Positions 61,014-64,000 of a stretch of 64,000 bases of DNA are shown here, piece by piece. Origin of the DNA: Porodaedalea pini (taxonomy: Eukaryota; Basidiomycota; Agaricomycetes; Hymenochaetales; Hymenochaetaceae); NCBI GenBank assembly GCA_002794775.1, contig NBAY01000001.1:2294001-2358000 (forward strand). Direction: 5' to 3'. Both the position numbers and the translations under genes were made by a program. How positions within the stretch are numbered: the stretch's first letter is position 1; every line of letters begins with the position of its first letter. The notes beneath the pieces were generated by a model that saw only the letters and a list, made by a program, of their open reading frames with translations, did no database searches and was not told the origin of the DNA.

Positions 61014-63113
61014 AACCCAGCTACGAATGTTGCACGCCAAATGCGTACCTCGACCAGCTACAGTTGCAGCAGCAAACATTGACGCCTCAACCCAGGTAAA
61101 GTCTTTGTTCATGATATAGGCATGAAGAAAGACTAACATCGCTGTTACACGACCACGAAACAATAGATCAAGTGTTCGGTCCCTTGAGATGCAGTCGAGA
61201 TGCCATATTGCTTCAAGGAGTTCAGGGTTGTTCCAGTCAGGAGCATGAAATTTATTATGCACAACTTGCTCCTCTGACATGACTTGCAGGTCATGTGCGC
61301 CAGGTGGAATAGCGCCCTCACTGCCTTCATTCGGCACGTCACGATGTCCTTCAGGACTTCTCACTTCTATACCCATGAGCCGACCACTCTTGTCGGCGTG
61401 TCGTTCCTCTCCCTCCTCCTCCTCCTCCTCCTCCTCCCATGGCAAGAAGCACAGATGTGCATGGTTATCTCCATCCGGTAGCCTTTCGAACAGATAGTTC
61501 ACAGTCATCTCCTCATTCTTGTCGCATGCGAAGTATGCCTTGAGTGCTGCCTGCCACAGGAAACCAAGGGCCTCAAGTCGATCGGCCATGGTGTGTTCAT
61601 CTGCCACGACAGGCAAGCATCCCAAAAGTGCAGGTGAAGTTATACTGGCACTCTCGCCATTACCTTCGCCTTTGTTCGTGAACTCTGCCTGCGAAACACT
61701 CATTGTTGATGCGGGATCACCGATGCGCAGCTCCGCCTCGTCGAGCGTAGCAGCTGCAAGTGCAGCACTCTCCTCTTTGAAGTACACAATGAGGGCCTTG
61801 CCAGAGAAGGTGCTGTCATCGCGCACGTAGAGCTTCACCTTTGGGTCACCACCATTGTCCTCTTCGAGCACACCGCAGCGCCCAAAATGGGCAGCAAGCT
61901 CCTCTGCAGTCGTGTCAGGCAGCAGCCGCGTCACGTACATGGCAGTGTTCTTGGCATCGACAATACGCGCAGGCACATCAGGTCTGAATTGCGGCGCTGA
62001 CGACCTTAATGCACTGGCATGTGGAAAGAGGCCATTCCGGGTATGTTTGGGAATGGGTGTACCTCGCTGGATTGATTGAAAGGTGAGTGGGACAGGTTCG
62101 GAGAAGGTGAGGCTGGGAGGTGGGACCGCCAGTGGGCTTTCGTAGCTGTATGTGAGTGAATTGTCCATCCGGAAATTGTACTGCAGCTCTGATAATCTTA
62201 CAGAACCTGCCTGTGGAAGAAAAGCATTCTGGATATGTTCAGGAATGCGGACAGGCCCGGAAGATGACATTTGAAGAGGCCACGGTGTACTTTTGAGGCC
62301 ACAGGTGAGTGCATTGACTGACCGTGAACCATACCGAGGCTCCGACAACCTCACAGCACTGACCTGTGGAAGAAAAGCATTCTGGATATGTTCAGGAATG
62401 GGTGCAGGCCCGGAGGACGATGTTTGGGGAGGCCGCGGTGTACTTTTGAGGCTGCAGGTGAGTGCATCAGCCAGTCTCGAGCTATAGGGCAGCTCTGATG
62501 CCGTTAGAGCATCGGCCCGTGGAAGCAAAGCATTCTGGATATGTTCGGGAATGGGTGTACCTCGCTGGATTGATCGAAAGGTGTGAATTTGAGTGCGTAG
62601 AGCAGAGACTTGGTCTTCTGTGAACAAAACTGGAGACTGAGGCGGGGAAGGCTCATCGATGGACGACAGATGAGGGGTTCTAGCTGTCGACACACCATGG
62701 CGTCCGGTCATCATATCATCCTGCTTGCGTCTGACCGAATCAAGAGCCTCGCTCAAATGACGGGTGTCTTGTTGTTCGTCAAGCGAGTCCTCACCGCGAC
62801 CCAGCTCAACGTCAATGTGAAGAAGTGTGTCAACGTCAAACCGCAGGTGGACCGACACCCTATCCGCATCCTCCTGCTCATGTCTGGCCGTCTCGTGAAC
62901 CTTGGCTGCAGTGCAATTAGCCCCTCGCTTGACATATTCTGCCTGGTCTACATGCAGATCGCACTCTGGACGACGCTGCAGAACTTCCCGCTCGGCGTGC
63001 ACATCCTGCTCAAGGAGCTGGAGGAAGTTGTGTGTATGACCCCGGTGTTTTTGATGGTTGATGCTACCAGGCTCAAGTACCTCGATATCCCCATCATCGT
63101 CTGCTATTGCCAT
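61011..63113 (-). CDS. Chimeric 700-codon ORF: Snf2 + Cus2 RRM + Rad23 UBA + transposase N-terminus
   Basis: One uninterrupted minus-strand frame in which parts of unrelated proteins follow each other. Residues about 160-210 (VLFTEDQVSALRTQIHTF, GTPIPEHIQNALLP) match the N-terminal region of fungal Snf2-type remodellers and are then repeated in about 51-residue units to about residue 380. PARIVDA, also Snf2-like, joins at once to KNTAMYVTRLLPDTTAEEL, GVLEEDNGGDPKVKLYV and FSGKALIVYFKEESAA, the RRM of Cus2/Tat-SF1. Next comes a UBA domain like Rad23 UBA2 (MADRLEALGFLW, AYFACDKNEEM, NYLFE), a poly-Glu run, and the N-terminal part of the transposase (WHLDCISRDRTLDLLF, RGTHLACNIRSWV). The first 150 residues read antisense to an AHCY fragment. 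Whether it is translated is unknown. Confidence 0.7.
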   Translation of the reverse strand: MAIADDDGDIEVLEPGSINHQKHRGHTHNFLQLLEQDVHAEREVLQRRPECDLHVDQAEYVKRGANCTAAKVHETARHEQEDADRVSVHLRFDVDTLLHIDVELGRGEDSLDEQQDTRHLSEALDSVRRKQDDMMTGRHGVSTARTPHLSSIDEPSPPQSPVLFTEDQVSALRTQIHTFRSIQRGTPIPEHIQNALLPRADALTASELPYSSRLADALTCSLKSTPRPPQTSSSGPAPIPEHIQNAFLPQVSAVRLSEPRYGSRSVNALTCGLKSTPWPLQMSSSGPVRIPEHIQNAFLPQAGSVRLSELQYNFRMDNSLTYSYESPLAVPPPSLTFSEPVPLTFQSIQRGTPIPKHTRNGLFPHASALRSSAPQFRPDVPARIVDAKNTAMYVTRLLPDTTAEELAAHFGRCGVLEEDNGGDPKVKLYVRDDSTFSGKALIVYFKEESAALAAATLDEAELRIGDPASTMSVSQAEFTNKGEGNGESASITSPALLGCLPVVADEHTMADRLEALGFLWQAALKAYFACDKNEEMTVNYLFERLPDGDNHAHLCFLPWEEEEEEEEGEERHADKSGRLMGIEVRSPEGHRDVPNEGSEGAIPPGAHDLQVMSEEQVVHNKFHAPDWNNPELLEAIWHLDCISRDRTLDLLFRGRVTAMLVFLHAYIMNKDFTWVEASMFAAATVAGRGTHLACNIRSWV
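62018..62590 (-). repeat. Tandem repeats of the Snf2-derived piece (153-bp period)
   Basis: The segment containing AGCATTCTGGATATGTTC begins equivalent units at 62210, 62363 and 62516, exactly 153 bp (51 codons) apart, with a more diverged unit near 62018. The period is a multiple of three, so the frame is kept. Confidence 0.85.
62688..63030 (+). pseudogene. S-adenosylhomocysteine hydrolase fragment, antisense to the chimeric ORF
   Basis: On the plus strand, VNVKPQVDRH, SGRLVNLGC, and MQIALWTTLQNFPLGVHIL-KELEEVV match the C-terminal NAD-binding part of AHCY, the enzyme that splits S-adenosylhomocysteine. A second short copy of the neighbouring motif (MASGHHIILLAS) lies at about 62697-62735 in altered order. 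The enzyme is about 430-450 residues; only about 80-100 are represented, with changes at invariant positions (GCAT is GCSA here), so this is a dead piece. Confidence 0.65.
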
Positions 63114-63203
63114 CTGGTCTATCAGCTTAAAGAAGCCACGGATGTCTGGAAAGCCTTGCTTGCGAAGGCTTTCTTTTTTCTTTTTGGCTTTTGTTTTCTG
63201 GTT

Positions 63204-63545
63204 TCAAAGAGTATGTGCAGGCTTTTGTGATGGCAAACTGACTTTGTTATACCTGCTAGGCTGTGCTTTCTCTTTTATTTGAGACAACCAGTTTGCTAGT
63301 CCAACAGAAAGCTCTTGAAAAAACTTGTTACTGACTTCTGCGTCAACAAGCCCCACATCTGCTTGATCAAGGTCTGCATTTTCATCACTATCATTTGACC
63401 TGATGCTGACAATTGAGGAGCTGCTATCCCAAACTTCATGGTGCTCTGGAGGCTCATCTTCGATGTTTGACTCGGCAGCAGGATTCTGCTCTGCAGGCTG
63501 TTGCAGAGAATAGAGGTAAGGAGAAATCTTAAGAGATATTTTCAT
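63204..63545 (-). CDS. Upstream exon of the mariner-type element, acidic
   Basis: A 113-codon open frame rich in Asp, Glu and Ser (EDEPPEHHEVWDSSSSIVSI, DADENADLDQADVG-like) on the same strand as, and just upstream of, the chimeric frame. A second basic strip (KKKKESLRKQGFPDIRGFFK, about 63175-63120) runs directly into the start of the chimeric ORF, so these are probably exons of one transposase-type gene. No domain is recognised. Confidence 0.4.
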   Translation of the reverse strand: MKISLKISPYLYSLQQPAEQNPAAESNIEDEPPEHHEVWDSSSSIVSIRSNDSDENADLDQADVGLVDAEVSNKFFQELSVGLANWLSQIKEKAQPSRYNKVSLPSQKPAHTL

Positions 63546-64000
63546 GTACTCACTGAGTCCTTTTTACTGCTTAGATTCTTTAGCCAACTGGTCTTTTTCC
63601 TTGAGGGAGGTGGCATCAATTATTTTGCAGGTGGTAACTGAGTCGAACAGAGGAAATGCGGCAGATATGCGCATTAGTAATATTTTGTAAACTACTATAT
63701 ATAGAAATTATTTGTCATTTAGGTATAGCCGAGACTGGCCAAAATCTCCTGTTGAATTTTTCAAAAATCCGTCAGGTTGTTGCACAATGAAATCTGAGGC
63801 CTTTGGCAAAAAAGAGTTTTTTCCTTAAACAGAAAGTCCAAAACTTCATGTTTTTGAAATTTAAAAACACAGATCTCTAGCTAAATACAATCCCAAGAGT
63901 TCTGTGGGGCTTAATTGCAAGTTTGTGTCCAGTTGAAGAAGCAGTTCCCTCGACATTGTGTGTCACCAGATTAGGCAAGTAAGGTTAGTGCCACCCGCGT
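63546..64000. other. Right edge, AT-rich, element interior
   Basis: No exon, inverted repeat or RNA gene is recognised. It is presumed to be the 5' side of the mariner-type element, continuing beyond the window. Confidence 0.35.

Larger units (their letters stand above)
59330..64000 (-). mobile_element. IS630/Tc1-mariner-type transposon with captured gene pieces (right end outside)
   Basis: The left end begins directly after a TA of the interrupted LTR, the target used by this superfamily. A transposase is encoded on the minus strand (59500-61100), preceded by a mosaic open frame (61011-63113) and a further exon (63204-63545). No copy of the left-end sequence (AGGTAGGGG) in inverted orientation is seen before 64000, so the element continues past the window. 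Confidence 0.75.

Noticed and set aside
62610..63230. 206-codon plus-strand frame as a functional AHCY gene
   Set aside because: Only a fragment of the enzyme is present, motif order is altered and invariant residues are changed.
59330..64000. Helitron explanation for the gene-capture region
   Set aside because: No Rep/helicase motif is present, the left end abuts TA, and a DDE transposase is encoded, so a mariner-type element fits better, though capture by another route cannot be excluded.

Overview
This window is nuclear DNA of an agaricomycete-type basidiomycete (mushroom or polypore lineage). The evidence is genes cut by many 50-70 bp GT-AG introns, an Spt5-like KOW protein, a DUF6698 gene, a Plavaka transposase, a Tf1/sushi-like chromodomain Gypsy family, and a basidiomycete-style IS630/Tc1-mariner transposase. 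No bacterial, CRISPR or tRNA features were seen.

Layout, left half. Positions 1-2150 hold broken pieces of cellular genes (a Prp17-like WD40 strip and a Gin4/Nim1-type kinase N-terminus). There follow an Spt5-like KOW gene (2350-4952), a small C2H2 zinc-finger gene (5409-6060), a small heat-shock protein (6498-7026), a Plavaka DNA transposon transposase on the minus strand (7144-11308), and a DUF6698 gene (11565-19618) that is split by a complete, apparently very young Gypsy retrotransposon (12410-18728; LTRs that look identical, TTCTG target duplication). A minus-strand protein kinase lies at 20581-22464, followed by about 3.5 kb without a convincing gene.

Layout, right half. A run of host genes follows: a large low-complexity ankyrin protein (25967-30320), a PIH1-domain HSP90/R2TP cofactor (31115-32865), a class I DAHP synthase of the shikimate pathway (33590-35117, with a predicted 4-nt micro-exon and an upstream Gcn4/CPC1-type site), a second protein kinase (35736-37437), a membrane/coiled-coil protein (37852-39355), and anaphase-promoting complex subunit 1 on the minus strand (39807-46017).

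From 46190 to the right edge the DNA is a nest of transposons. A degenerate LINE is interrupted by an old, CpG-decayed copy of the same Gypsy family. That copy contains a 1.45 kb LTR-like insertion, and its 3' LTR is cut at a TA by an IS630/mariner-type transposon that runs off the window. The mariner-type element is the most unusual object here. Upstream of, and in frame with, its transposase lies a 700-codon open frame that joins recognisable pieces of an Snf2 N-terminus (repeated with a 153-bp period), a Cus2/Tat-SF1 RRM and a Rad23 UBA domain. It also reads antisense through a fragment of S-adenosylhomocysteine hydrolase. This looks like a multi-gene Pack-type capture.

The two Gypsy copies also show a coherent replication design: an 11-nt self-primer match at the expected transcript start, and a canonical -1 frameshift heptamer followed by a stem between gag and pol. 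The old copy, the Plavaka gene and the mariner-type gene all carry stops best explained by CGA to TGA changes, suggesting CpG-methylation-driven decay.
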